A stretch of DNA of 64,000 bases, from assembly GCF_029868325.1 (NCBI RefSeq), contig NZ_JARWNW010000166.1, positions 1 through 64,000 of the forward strand, written 5' to 3'. Below, in pieces: positions 1 through 8,397 of this stretch. Within the stretch, counting starts at the first letter, position 1; each line of letters begins with the position of its first letter. The notes beneath the pieces are model-generated. The model ran no database searches, had not been told where the DNA came from, and worked only from the letters and a program-made list of their open reading frames with translations. This DNA comes from Nocardia carnea. Lineage in GTDB: Bacteria; Actinomycetota; Actinomycetes; Mycobacteriales; Mycobacteriaceae. The position numbers and the translations under genes are program-made.

Positions 1-48
1 CGGTTCGTCGAACAGAAACACCTCCGGTCGCAGGGTGAGCGCGCGGGC
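1..48 (-). CDS. ABC transporter ATP-binding protein, fragment
   Basis: Only about 16 codons are readable, on the minus strand, running off the left edge. They translate as ARALTLRPEVFLFDEP, which is the stretch between the ABC signature and the Walker B motif (FLFDEP) of an ABC ATPase. The LSGGQ signature that should precede it, at about 50-100 on the plus strand, is not there; the sequence turns into GC-only low complexity instead. The gene is therefore cut by the window edge and damaged at its other side, probably by an assembly fault. The substrate of the transporter cannot be told. Confidence 0.55.
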
Positions 49-388
49 GGCGCCGGCCCCCGCCCCGCGCCCGCCGCGCCGCCGGCCCTGCGGGGCGCGC
101 GCCGCCCCCGCGCGCGCCCCCCCCCCCCCTCGCCGTTTTCCCGTACCCATCCCTCGGGCGCCGACCGGCCCGATCGCCCGCCAGGCCTGCATTCTTTCGC
201 GCCGGCGGTGATCCGGCCGCCCAGCGTGCTCGGGCATCACATCTCATCCGCGGATCGCCTCGAGGCGAACGACCAGGCGCGATACCGGTGGCCATCCCCA
301 CCTCGATCGGGGGTCTCACGGTGGCGCCCTGGACGAGGACGATTTGCCGAGGTGTACCCAGCGGCGGTTCACGGCAGGGCACCGATGA
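49..388. other. gene-free stretch with GC-only low-complexity sequence
   Basis: Bases about 49-135 consist almost only of G and C, with a C12 run at about 118-129, and break the reading frame of the ABC ATPase to their left. From about 140 the sequence looks normal again but no convincing gene is visible up to the rpsA terminator. A very similar artefact-like stretch occurs at 18040-18147, which points to sequencing or assembly error rather than biology. Confidence 0.6.
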
Positions 389-425
389 CGAAGACCCCCG
401 GTTCGCGATGAACCGGGGGTCTTCG
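389..425 (-). terminator. hairpin terminator downstream of rpsA
   Basis: A perfect 16-bp inverted repeat (CGAAGACCCCCGGTTC and its complement) with a 5-base loop lies 30 bases past the rpsA stop codon. There is no clear T-run on the minus strand, which is common for actinobacterial terminators. Confidence 0.75.
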
Positions 426-454
426 TTCGTTCTTCGGGGCTACCCGATCACGCC

Positions 455-1915
455 TCAGGCGTTACCGGAGAGCTTCTCCCGCAGGGCCGCGAGCTGGGCA
501 TCGCTGGCCAGCGAGCCACCCGACTCCGCGGGAGCGCTGGACTGCGCGCCGCTCTCGGAGGAGTAGTTCGACGAACCGCTGCCGTTGACGGCCTCGGCCG
601 CGGCGTCGGCCGCCATCTTCTCCATCTGCGCGGTGTGCATCTTGTGCCGGCGCTCCGCCTCGGCGTAGCGGCCTTCCCACTCTTCGCGCTGCTTGTCGAA
701 GCCCTCGAGCCATTCGTTGGTCTCGGGATCGAAGCCCTCGGGGAAGATGTAGTTGCCCTGCTCGTCGTAGCTGTCGGCCATACCGTACTTCGACGGATCG
801 AACTCGGGGCTGTAGTCCTCGTTGGCCTGCTTGAGGCTCAGCGAGATCCGGCGACGCTCCAGGTCGATATCGATAACCTTGACCATCGCGTCGTCGCCGA
901 CGACCACGACCTGGTCCGGGACCTCCACGTGGCGCTCGGCCAGCTCGGAGATGTGCACCAGGCCCTCGATGCCCTCCTCGACGCGGACGAACGCGCCGAA
1001 CGGGACGAGCTTGGTGACCTTGCCCGGCACGATCTGGCCGATGGCGTGGGTGCGGGCGAACTGCCGCCACGGATCTTCCTGGGTCGCCTTCAGCGACAGC
1101 GAGACACGCTCGCGGTCCAGGTCGACGTCGAGGACCTCGACGGTGACCTCGTTGCCCACCTCGACCACCTCGGACGGGTGATCGATATGCTTCCAGGAGA
1201 GCTCGGAGACGTGCACCAGGCCGTCGACACCGCCGAGATCGACGAAGGCGCCGAAGTTGACGATCGAGGAGACCACACCCTTGCGGACCTGGCCCTTCTG
1301 CAGCTGATGCAGGAACTCGCTGCGCACCTCGGACTGGGTCTGCTCCAGCCAGGCGCGACGGGACAGAACCACGTTGTTGCGGTTCTTGTCCAGCTCGATG
1401 ATCTTGGCCTCGATCTCCTTGCCGACGTACGGCTGCAGATCGCGGACGCGGCGCATCTCGACCAGCGATGCGGGCAGGAAGCCGCGCAGACCGATATCGA
1501 GGATCAGACCGCCCTTGACGACCTCGATCACGGTGCCGCGAACGGCCTCGTCCTTCTCCTTGAGCTCCTCGATCGTGCCCCAGGCGCGCTCGTACTGAGC
1601 CCGCTTCTTGGACAGGATCAGGCGACCCTCTTTGTCCTCCTTGGTGAGGACCAGGGCCTCCACCTCATCGCCCACGGAAACGACCTCGTTCGGGTCGACA
1701 TCGTGTTTGATGGAGAGCTCGCGAGACGGAATGACGCCTTCGGTTTTGTAACCGATGTCGAGCAGGACCTCGTCGCGGTCGACTTTGACGATGGTTCCTT
1801 CGACGATATCGCCGTCGTTGAAGTACTTGATCGTGGCGTCGATGGCGGCGAGGAAATCCTCGGCGGAGCCGATATCGTTGACGGCTACCTGCGGCGAGGT
1901 GACGGTGGTGGGCAT
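455..1915 (-). CDS. rpsA: 30S ribosomal protein S1
   Basis: A 486-residue S1 protein, the mRNA-binding ribosomal subunit protein needed for initiation on most messages. Four S1 OB-fold repeats can be read in order at roughly residues 35-105, 120-190, 205-275 and 290-360; the third and fourth carry the typical FGAFVDLGGVDGLVHVSELS and FGAFVRVEEGIEGLVHISEL patterns. The C-terminal 100 residues are acidic and low complexity, as in mycobacterial S1. The ATG at 1915 (MPTTVTSPQ) is chosen over an in-frame upstream start because it matches the usual N-terminus. It diverges from a methyltransferase gene and is followed by a strong hairpin. In mycobacteria rpsA sits next to polA; here about 9 kb separates them. 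Confidence 0.97.
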   Translation of the reverse strand: MPTTVTSPQVAVNDIGSAEDFLAAIDATIKYFNDGDIVEGTIVKVDRDEVLLDIGYKTEGVIPSRELSIKHDVDPNEVVSVGDEVEALVLTKEDKEGRLILSKKRAQYERAWGTIEELKEKDEAVRGTVIEVVKGGLILDIGLRGFLPASLVEMRRVRDLQPYVGKEIEAKIIELDKNRNNVVLSRRAWLEQTQSEVRSEFLHQLQKGQVRKGVVSSIVNFGAFVDLGGVDGLVHVSELSWKHIDHPSEVVEVGNEVTVEVLDVDLDRERVSLSLKATQEDPWRQFARTHAIGQIVPGKVTKLVPFGAFVRVEEGIEGLVHISELAERHVEVPDQVVVVGDDAMVKVIDIDLERRRISLSLKQANEDYSPEFDPSKYGMADSYDEQGNYIFPEGFDPETNEWLEGFDKQREEWEGRYAEAERRHKMHTAQMEKMAADAAAEAVNGSGSSNYSSESGAQSSAPAESGGSLASDAQLAALREKLSGNA

Positions 1916-2082
1916 GTGGCGGTTTGCTCCGGACGGATTGTGATCGGTTGCGGACATTGAGACTTTCGGTACGCTGCGATACACCCAGCGGGTCCGGGTG
2001 TGATCACTTGCGGGTTCAGCGTACGCGACCCGTATCCAGCCGGGCAAACGACCCCCCGCTGCGGATCTATAAGCTTCGCGTC

Positions 2083-2943
2083 GTGTCCGACGACCTCGTT
2101 CAAGATCGCCACGCTCAGGCCACCGCACTACTGGGAACCACGGGTGCCGCACGCTCGCGAGTCGATTCGAAAGAAAGCGAACGGGCGAGCCGGCGCTGGT
2201 GGGATGCCGACGCCGGCGACTACCACGATACCCATGGAGAGTTCCTGGGCACCGGCAGTCCGGGGGGTGAGTTCGTATGGTGCCCGGAGGGCCTGCACGA
2301 GGGCGATATGCATCTACTCGGCGAGGTCGCCGGGAAGCGGATCCTGGAACTCGGCTGCGGTTCGGCGCCGTGCGCGCGCTGGCTGGCCGGTCAGGGTGCG
2401 CACCCGGTCGGCTTGGATCTGTCGATGGGAATGTTGTCTCGGGGGCTTGCCGCGATGGAGCGGGGCGGGCCCCGGGTCCCGCTCGTCCAGGCGGGGGCAG
2501 AGGACCTGCCGTTCGCGGGCGAATCGTTCGATCTGGCGTGTTCGGCCTTCGGTGCCGTACCGTTCGTCGCCGATTCCGCGCGCGTCATGCGCGAGGTTGC
2601 GCGGGTGCTGCGCCCCGGCGGTCGCTGGGTGTTCGCGGTGAACCATCCGATGCGCTGGATCTTCCGCGACGATCCGGGGCCGGACGGCCTCGAGGCCGTG
2701 CTCCCTTATTTCGACCGCACCCCATATACCGAATTCGACGGCGACGGCCGCTGCACCTACGTGGAGCACCATCGGACGATCGGTGATCGGGTCCGGGAAA
2801 TCGTGGGCGCGGGATTGGTGCTCGACGATATCGTCGAGCCCGATTGGCCGGAATGGCTCGACCGGGAATGGGGGCAGTGGAGCCCGCTGCGGGGACAAAT
2901 TTTCCCGGGTACGGCCATATTCGTCAGCCATAAACCGGAGTAA
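2083..2943 (+). CDS. class I SAM-dependent methyltransferase
   Basis: A 286-residue protein with the methyltransferase type 11 Rossmann fold: motif I is ILELGCGSAPCARWL at about residues 90-104, followed by the acidic VGLDLS strand and the LPFAGESFDLACSAFGAVPF region. The N-terminus carries a conserved RRWWDADAGDYHDTHGEFLG segment typical of an actinobacterial family of unknown substrate. The GTG at 2083 is selected because upstream in-frame codons fall in the divergent rpsA leader. The gene diverges from rpsA with about 170 bases between the starts. A bidirectional hairpin follows it. Confidence 0.85.
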   Translation: MSDDLVQDRHAQATALLGTTGAARSRVDSKESERASRRWWDADAGDYHDTHGEFLGTGSPGGEFVWCPEGLHEGDMHLLGEVAGKRILELGCGSAPCARWLAGQGAHPVGLDLSMGMLSRGLAAMERGGPRVPLVQAGAEDLPFAGESFDLACSAFGAVPFVADSARVMREVARVLRPGGRWVFAVNHPMRWIFRDDPGPDGLEAVLPYFDRTPYTEFDGDGRCTYVEHHRTIGDRVREIVGAGLVLDDIVEPDWPEWLDREWGQWSPLRGQIFPGTAIFVSHKPE

Positions 2944-2966
2944 ACGGTTCCGGCCGCACAGAAAGG

Positions 2967-3003
2967 CATCCTCCGGGCCGCGGCGTCCGCGGACCGGAGG
3001 ATG
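2967..3003. terminator. bidirectional terminator between convergent genes
   Basis: CATCCTCCGG pairs perfectly with CCGGAGGATG, with a further CGCGG/CCGCG pair inside the loop. It lies between the stop of the plus-strand methyltransferase gene and the stop of the minus-strand Arc-like gene. Confidence 0.75.
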
Positions 3004-3014
3004 GGAGGAACTGT

Positions 3015-3188
3015 TCAGGTGTCGTCGCTGCGGGCAGTCCGCGGTGAACGGCCGGCCTGGTCGAGAGCGCGCCGGAGCGCGAACTCGATCTGCGCGTTCA
3101 CGCTGCGCAGATCGTCGGCCGCCCATTTCGCCACCGCGTCGTATACCGCCGGGTCGAGCCGGAGCAGGACCTTCTTGCGTTCGGCCAT
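3015..3188 (-). CDS. Arc/ribbon-helix-helix-like small DNA-binding protein
   Basis: A 57-residue protein beginning MAERKKVLLRLDPAVYDAVA. The short basic strand KKVLLRLD followed by two helices (VYDAVAKWAADDL, VNAQIEFALRRAL) is the ribbon-helix-helix pattern of Arc/MetJ-type repressors. Its ATG overlaps the TGA of the SPFH gene by one base (TGATG), so the two are almost certainly translationally coupled. It may autoregulate the pair; the palindrome upstream of the SPFH gene is the obvious candidate site. No toxin gene is adjacent, so a toxin-antitoxin reading is not supported. Confidence 0.75.
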   Translation of the reverse strand: MAERKKVLLRLDPAVYDAVAKWAADDLRSVNAQIEFALRRALDQAGRSPRTARSDDT

Positions 3189-4072
3189 CAGCTGTACAGC
3201 GATCCCGCATTGACCACGGGCTGGGCCGGCCGGTCACCGCACAGCACCACCAGCAGGTTCGAGACCATGGTGGCCTTGCGTTCCTCGTCCAGGTCGACCA
3301 TGCCTTCGGCGGTGAGCCGGTCCAGCGCCATCCCGACCATGCCGACCGCGCCCTCCACGATCCGGGCCCGCGCCGCGACGACCTGGTTCGCCTGCTGGCG
3401 CACCAGCATCGCCTGGGCGATCTCCGGCGCGTAGGCGAGGTGGGTGATCCGCGCCTCGATGACCTCGATACCCGCGGTTTCGGTGCGTTCACGCAGTTCG
3501 ACGGTGAGTTCCCCGGCGACTTCGGCACCGTCCCGCAGGCTGGTGCGGTCGTCGTCGTGGGCGTCGTAGGGATGGGTGGTGGCCAGATGCCGGACCGCGG
3601 CCTCGGACTGTGTCGCCACATATTCTTCGTAGTCGTCCACGGCGAACGCGGCCTTGAAACTGTCGACCACCTTGTAGACCACCACCGCAGCGATCTCCAC
3701 CGGGTTACCGTCGGCGTCGTTGACCTTCAGCTTCTGCGTTTCGAAGTTGCGGACCCGCAGCGAGATACTGCGCCGGTCGGTCAGCGGGAGGACCGAGAAG
3801 AAGCCGGGATCGCTCACCGACCCGATATAGCGGCCGAAGAACTGGACGACCTTGGCCTCGTTGGGGTTCACCACGGTCAGCCCGGTGACCCCGAGGAACA
3901 GCAGTACCGCCACCACACAGGCGACGATCGCCCCGGCCAGCGCCGCGACGTTCTGGTTCTGCCCGAAGGCGACGAAACCGGCCACTGCCACGGCCGCCAG
4001 CGCGATCGTGAGAACCAGCCAGATCAGCAACACCACGAACCCGTTGACCCGTGCGGCGTCCCGGAACTTCAT
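3188..4072 (-). CDS. SPFH/Band 7 domain membrane protein
   Basis: A 294-residue protein with two N-terminal hydrophobic segments at about residues 10-32 and 42-66, followed by the SPFH (stomatin/prohibitin/flotillin/HflK) domain: NPNEAKVVQFFGRYIGSVSD, the RVRNFETQKLKVNDADGNPVEIAAVVVYKV stretch and an Ala-rich coiled C-terminus. Such proteins form membrane scaffolds; the specific role is unknown. A clear GGGAGG ribosome site precedes the ATG. It is the first gene of a two-gene unit with the Arc-like gene. Confidence 0.9.
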   Translation of the reverse strand: MKFRDAARVNGFVVLLIWLVLTIALAAVAVAGFVAFGQNQNVAALAGAIVACVVAVLLFLGVTGLTVVNPNEAKVVQFFGRYIGSVSDPGFFSVLPLTDRRSISLRVRNFETQKLKVNDADGNPVEIAAVVVYKVVDSFKAAFAVDDYEEYVATQSEAAVRHLATTHPYDAHDDDRTSLRDGAEVAGELTVELRERTETAGIEVIEARITHLAYAPEIAQAMLVRQQANQVVAARARIVEGAVGMVGMALDRLTAEGMVDLDEERKATMVSNLLVVLCGDRPAQPVVNAGSLYS

Positions 4073-4086
4073 GACATCCTCCCTCT

Positions 4087-4110
4087 ATCAAAGTGATATC
4101 ATTAAGATAG
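4087..4110. promoter_or_regulatory. TATC/GATA palindrome upstream of the SPFH gene
   Basis: The sequence TATCAAAGTGATATCATTAAGATA is an imperfect palindrome: TATC at one end, GATA at the other and a perfect TGATATCA core. It is AT-rich in a GC-rich context and starts 15 bases upstream of the SPFH start codon, so it probably overlaps the transcription start or the -10 region. The binding protein is not known; the co-transcribed Arc-like protein is one candidate. Confidence 0.55.
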
Positions 4111-4237
4111 CAGTGTGGTGGTGGCTCCAGCAAGCGCACCGAAAGCACTGCCGCGCCGCGCCGCGAATGACCAAAATGGCTCGACGGCCCATACGACGGG
4201 CCGGCCCGCTGACCGCACAACGATTGCGCCCACCACC

Positions 4238-4585
4238 ATGCTTTCCCAGAACCCGGCACCGACCTCGGTCGCGATCTACGAATTGGTGGGCAGCCGGTAC
4301 CAGCGGGTCGCGGAATTCCGTCTCACCCGCGCAGCCACCGTGGAATTGTCCCTCAGCAGACCGGACGGATGCCCGATGGCGCGGCGCTGGTTCCAGCAGG
4401 GCATCCGGGTTCCCGGCGCATCGGCACCGGCGATGGCCGACAACGGTCCCGCGTTCATGCGCGCCCTGCTGTCGCCGCGCAGGCTGAGCTATTGCCGGAT
4501 CGTCGACGAATCCCCTGGCATCGCCGAATCCACTGAACCCGGCGAACCCGGGAGCACCGGCGACGCGGAGTCCGCACTGTCGTGA
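4238..4585 (+). CDS. hypothetical protein upstream of the kinase-like gene
   Basis: A 115-residue protein that I do not recognise. It starts with the ATG at 4238 (MLSQNPAPTSVAIYELVG) and shows a mixed alpha/beta composition with no signal peptide or membrane segment. Its TGA stop overlaps the GTG start of the following kinase-like gene (GTGA), so the two form a coupled pair. An upstream in-frame start exists but lies next to the divergent SPFH promoter. The protein is likely a partner or regulator of its neighbour, by position only. Confidence 0.6.
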   Translation: MLSQNPAPTSVAIYELVGSRYQRVAEFRLTRAATVELSLSRPDGCPMARRWFQQGIRVPGASAPAMADNGPAFMRALLSPRRLSYCRIVDESPGIAESTEPGEPGSTGDAESALS

Positions 4586-5570
4586 ATCCGCTGAGCCCGT
4601 GGACCGGAGTTATGGACGACACCATGCTGCGCTTGCCCAATGTCGCCGGGGTGGTGGGGCGGTACCGGGCCGAACTCGTACGCAACTACGGTGTCGACCT
4701 CGAACAGATCGCCTACGACCTCACCACCGCCGATCGCGATTTCGCCCTCCCTTCGAATGGCGCTCAGAAGCACGCGGCGACGCGCTCGGCGCCGTGCCGC
4801 CCAGCGGCCGGTTCCCGCCGTATACACCGAGCCCGGCGGAGCAGTACCTGTCCACACGCAGGCTGGTGATCGACGAGGAACTCTCGAATACCCTGCCCTC
4901 CAGCGCCAACGGAGTATTCATCGCACGCGATGCCGACGACGGTGTCTTCTATGTCTACAAACCCGGCGACATGGAGATGCACGGCGGTTCGAACTGGATT
5001 CCACACGTCTCCGGGCAATTGGCCCGCCGAGAAGTCGCCGGATACCGCATATTCGACGCTCTCGGGGCAGGCGCCCGGGTACCGCCCACGGCACTGGTCA
5101 CCGGGCCGCGCGGCCCGGGTATGGCTCAACTCTTCGTGCCGATGAAGGCGAGCAAGAACTGGCACGAATACCCGAAGGTCCACCAGCAGCAGGCCGCGGT
5201 AGGACATTTCGTACTGGGCAATCTGGACGAGAACGAGGCAAATATCCGGCCCGAATACGACGGGCACAACGAAGAACACGACGCCGACGACAATATGGTG
5301 GTCTTCGATCTCGGCCACTCGATACCGGAGACGGCGGATCCGCGCCGCGGCGGCGAGGACTTCGTGCTGGGATCCCCCTTCGTGGACCGCTGGGCCGGCG
5401 AGGAATTGGAGCCGAACGTCCTGGGTCCCGTGATGGCGGCCACGCGCGACAGCCTGGGCAGCCCTCTGGAAGATCTCGAGCTGAGCGACAGCGGTATAGA
5501 CGGCGTCCTCGACCGGCTGGCCTACGTACAGCACACCGGCACTGTCGCCACCGAATGGCCGGTGGGGTGA
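4582..5570 (+). pseudogene. PI3/4-kinase-like protein, frameshifted near 4750
   Basis: Two reading frames together encode about 329 residues. The first frame (from GTG 4582) reads to about 4750; the second continues to the stop at 5568-5570. The second part has hallmarks of the PI3/4-kinase-like fold found in actinobacterial proteins of the SCO1664 type: FYVYKPG (ATP-contacting Lys), REVAGYRIFDALG, VPPTALVTGPRG, AQLFVP, then a catalytic-loop-like LGNLDENEAN and a metal-site-like VVFDLGHS. Joining needs a one-base slip in or near CCCTCCC at about 4750-4757. This could be a real frameshift, a sequencing error or, less likely, programmed slippage. Substrate and role are unknown. Confidence 0.6.
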
Positions 5571-5587
5571 CCTCCCGTCGCTGCCCC

Positions 5588-6365
5588 TCACAGGAGGCGG
5601 GAAAGAAACTCTTTCGTGCGATCGTGGCGCGGCGCGGCCAGCAGCTCCGCAGGTGACCCGGCCTCGACCACCACACCCTGGTCCATGAACACCAGCTGAT
5701 CGGCGACCTCCCGTGCGAAGCCCATCTCGTGGGTGACGACGACCATGGTCATTCCGGAATCGGCGAGTTCGCGCATCACCGTGAGCACTTCGCCGACCAG
5801 TTCGGGATCGAGGGCGGAGGTGGGCTCGTCGAAAAGCATGAGTTTCGGGTCCATCGCCAGGGCGCGGGCGATGGCGACCCGCTGTTGCTGCCCGCCCGAC
5901 AACTGCGCGGGGTAGGCGTTCGCCTTGTCCGCCAAGCCGACTCGTTCCAGCAATTCCTGTGCGCGGGCGGTGGCCGCGGCCTTGCGGAGCTTCTTCACCT
6001 GCATCGGTGCTTCGACGATATTGCCGAGCGCGGTCCGGTGCGGGAACAGGTTGAAATGCTGGAAGACCATCCCGATCTCCCGGCGCTGGCGCGCGGCGTC
6101 GCGGGGGGTGCAGTTCATACAGCCGGCCCGCTTTCTCTCGGTAGCCGACGAGTTCTCCCGCCACATACAACCGTCCCGCGCTCACCTGTTCGAGATGGTT
6201 GATACAGCGCAGGAATGTCGATTTTCCCGATCCGGAGGGTCCGATGAGACACAGCACCTCACCGCGGCGGACCTCCAGCGATATCCCGTTGAGCACGCGT
6301 AACGCACCGAAGTTCTTGTGTACCCGGTCGGCGCGGACCATCGGCTCCGTACTGGTCGCGGTCAT
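5588..6365 (-). pseudogene. polar amino-acid ABC transporter ATP-binding protein, frameshifted
   Basis: A GlnQ/PAAT-type ATPase of about 258 residues. Walker A is GPSGSGKST (residues about 42-50), the signature is LSGGQQQR, Walker B is [14 protein letters not shown] and the switch His is in VVTHEMGF. The frame breaks at a G6 run (6103-6108): removing one base restores a continuous reading [21 protein letters not shown] homopolymer error is the simplest explanation, since everything else is intact. The ATG overlaps the permease stop by 4 bases (ATGA), making it the last gene of a binding-protein, permease, ATPase operon. Confidence 0.85.
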
Positions 6366-7291
6366 TTATCCCGGGCCTCCCCTTGTGCGTCGGCCAGCTC
6401 CTGGAGCTGTTTGGCCGTCAGCTTCCGCGATATTCCGCGTGAATAGTATTTCTCCAGGTAGTACTGGCCGACCATCAGGACGCTGGTGATCGCCAGATAC
6501 CAGGTCGCGGTGACCAGCAGCAGCGGGATGGGCAGGAAGTTCACACCGTAGATATCGCGGGCCCGCCCGAACAGGTCCGTGCTGAGCGGAATGGCGGTGA
6601 CCAGGGCGGTGGTCTTCAGCATGCTGATGAGTTCGTTACCGGTCGGCGGGATGATCACCCGCATGGCCTGCGGCAGCACCGTCCGGCGCATGGTCTGTGA
6701 CCAGGACATTCCCAGGGCCGTGGAGGCTTCCCGCTGCCCCTCCCCTACCGAGTTGATACCGGCCCGGACGATCTCGGCCATATACGCCGCTTCGTTGAGC
6801 CCCAGCCCGATCACCGCGAACGCGAACGCCGCCTGCAGACTCTGGACATCCACCTCGAACAGGCGCGGCCCGAACGGCACACCGAGCGCGACATGCTGGT
6901 ACAGCGACGGCACCAGGCCCCAGAACACCAGCTGCACATACACCGGGGTGCCGCGGAAGATCCAGAGATACACCCAGGCGGTGGCGCGCAGCACCGGGTT
7001 CGGCGATAACCGCATCACCGCGAGCGCGGTGCCGAGCGCCACGGCGATCACCATCGCCAGTACGGTCAGCTCCAGGGTGACCACGGCACCGGACGCGATC
7101 CTGGTATCCCGCAGATACTGCCAGTACACATCCCAGCGATAGGCGGGGTTGGTGGCCGCACCGTAGACGAAAAGGCCCAGCAGAACCAGGATCAGGACCG
7201 CCGCGAGCCACCGCCCCGGGCGCCGCAGGGGAACGGCTCTGATCGGTTCGGGTTCGTGGTCGCCGCGAGTCGCGCCCGAGTCGGTGGTCAT
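6362..7291 (-). CDS. polar amino-acid ABC transporter permease
   Basis: A 309-residue inner-membrane permease of the His/Glu/Gln/Arg/opine family. After a charged N-terminal tail there is one leading membrane segment (LAAVLILVLLGLFVYGA), then the TM core with the typical LELTVLAMVIAVALG start and the EAA loop EAYMAEIVRAGINSVGEGQREAS.. region that docks on the ATPase. It starts 4 bases after the binding-protein stop and overlaps the ATPase start by 4 bases. Confidence 0.92.
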   Translation of the reverse strand: MTTDSGATRGDHEPEPIRAVPLRRPGRWLAAVLILVLLGLFVYGAATNPAYRWDVYWQYLRDTRIASGAVVTLELTVLAMVIAVALGTALAVMRLSPNPVLRATAWVYLWIFRGTPVYVQLVFWGLVPSLYQHVALGVPFGPRLFEVDVQSLQAAFAFAVIGLGLNEAAYMAEIVRAGINSVGEGQREASTALGMSWSQTMRRTVLPQAMRVIIPPTGNELISMLKTTALVTAIPLSTDLFGRARDIYGVNFLPIPLLLVTATWYLAITSVLMVGQYYLEKYYSRGISRKLTAKQLQELADAQGEARDK

Positions 7292-7295
7292 GCCG

Positions 7296-8192
7296 TCAGC
7301 TCCTCGCGCCGTTGATCACGGAGGTGCGCAGCGCACCCTCCTGCACACCCCAGTTCTCGGTGATCTGCCGGTACTGCCCGCTGTCCATCAGATGCTGCAC
7401 CGCATCCCGCAGGACCGGCGCGAGCGGGGACCCCTTGGCCACCGCCCACCCGTACGGTGCCGCATCGAATACCGGGCCCGCCGGTTCGATTTTCCCGTCG
7501 GTCTGTTTGATGGCGTACGCCGTCACCGGGGAGTCCGCGGACATGGCGTCGACCTGGCCGAGGACCAACGCGTTGGTGACCGCGCTCTGCTCGTCGAACG
7601 CGTCGATGATGATCGGGTCCTTCCCGGCGGCGACGCAGGCTTCGCTCTTGGCCGGGACCTCCTCGATATGCTCCACGGTCGTGGCCTGGACCGCCACGCG
7701 TTTACCGCAGGCGTTCTCCGGGTCGATATCGTCACCGGTGCGCTGGGCCCACTGCACACCGGCGCTGAAGTAGGTGACGAAATCGACCTGCTGCTCCCGT
7801 TCGGGAGTATCGGTGATCGACGACATCCCGACGTCGTAGGTCCCGGCCTGAACGGCGGGGATGATCTTCTCGAACGCCGATTCGGTATAGCGGGCGCGGA
7901 TTCCCAGCACCGCGGTCACCGCATCCATCAGGTCGATATCGAAGCCGACGATCGCGCCGTGCCGGTCGCGGTACTCGTTCGGCTGATACGGCACGTTCAC
8001 CCCGACCACCACCTCCCCCGCCGCGGCGATATCGGGCGGTACGCGGGCCGCGAGTTCCGGCACGGTCTGCACTGCGATCTTCGGGGGGATCGGCCCGGTG
8101 TCCTCGATATTGGTCACGCATCCGGCCGTCAGCAGCACGCCGGCGATCACGCACAGCATCCGCCGGATCCGGGAACCGGATCGATCAGCCAC
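7296..8192 (-). CDS. polar amino-acid ABC transporter substrate-binding lipoprotein
   Basis: A 298-residue family 3 solute-binding protein. The GTG at 8192 gives a compact lipoprotein signal: basic RSGSRIRR, hydrophobic MLCVIAGVLL and the lipobox LTAGC, so the mature protein starts at the Cys. The body has the usual features of family 3: VGFDIDLMDAVTAVLG and YDVGMSSITDTPERE, then a hinge segment. First gene of the operon; lipidation would need Lgt, encoded at about 30 kb. The ligand cannot be assigned from sequence alone. Confidence 0.9.
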   Translation of the reverse strand: MADRSGSRIRRMLCVIAGVLLTAGCVTNIEDTGPIPPKIAVQTVPELAARVPPDIAAAGEVVVGVNVPYQPNEYRDRHGAIVGFDIDLMDAVTAVLGIRARYTESAFEKIIPAVQAGTYDVGMSSITDTPEREQQVDFVTYFSAGVQWAQRTGDDIDPENACGKRVAVQATTVEHIEEVPAKSEACVAAGKDPIIIDAFDEQSAVTNALVLGQVDAMSADSPVTAYAIKQTDGKIEPAGPVFDAAPYGWAVAKGSPLAPVLRDAVQHLMDSGQYRQITENWGVQEGALRTSVINGARS

Positions 8193-8397
8193 CGTCACAC
8201 CACCTGCCGTCGCGAGGAATCGGGCCCGCAGCCGCCTCGGTGGACACTGCCGGCACTTCCACTCGAGGACGTTGTCAGCACAGTAGGCGAACCGCGGGTA
8301 CAACACGGCCGTAGTAACCGAGATTTGACCCGGGCGCAGCACGAGCCCGGCCGATCCGCCGGATATCGGGCGGTCGAACGGCTACCGTCTGCAGATC

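Noticed and set aside
635..1960. Long plus-strand open frame opposite rpsA
   Set aside because: It is the complement of the S1 gene; its translation (Leu/Asp/Val/His-rich) has no motifs and the S1 protein is unmistakable.
3015..4072. SPFH/Arc-like pair as a toxin-antitoxin module
   Set aside because: The larger protein is a clear SPFH membrane protein and not a known toxin; the small protein alone does not make a TA pair.
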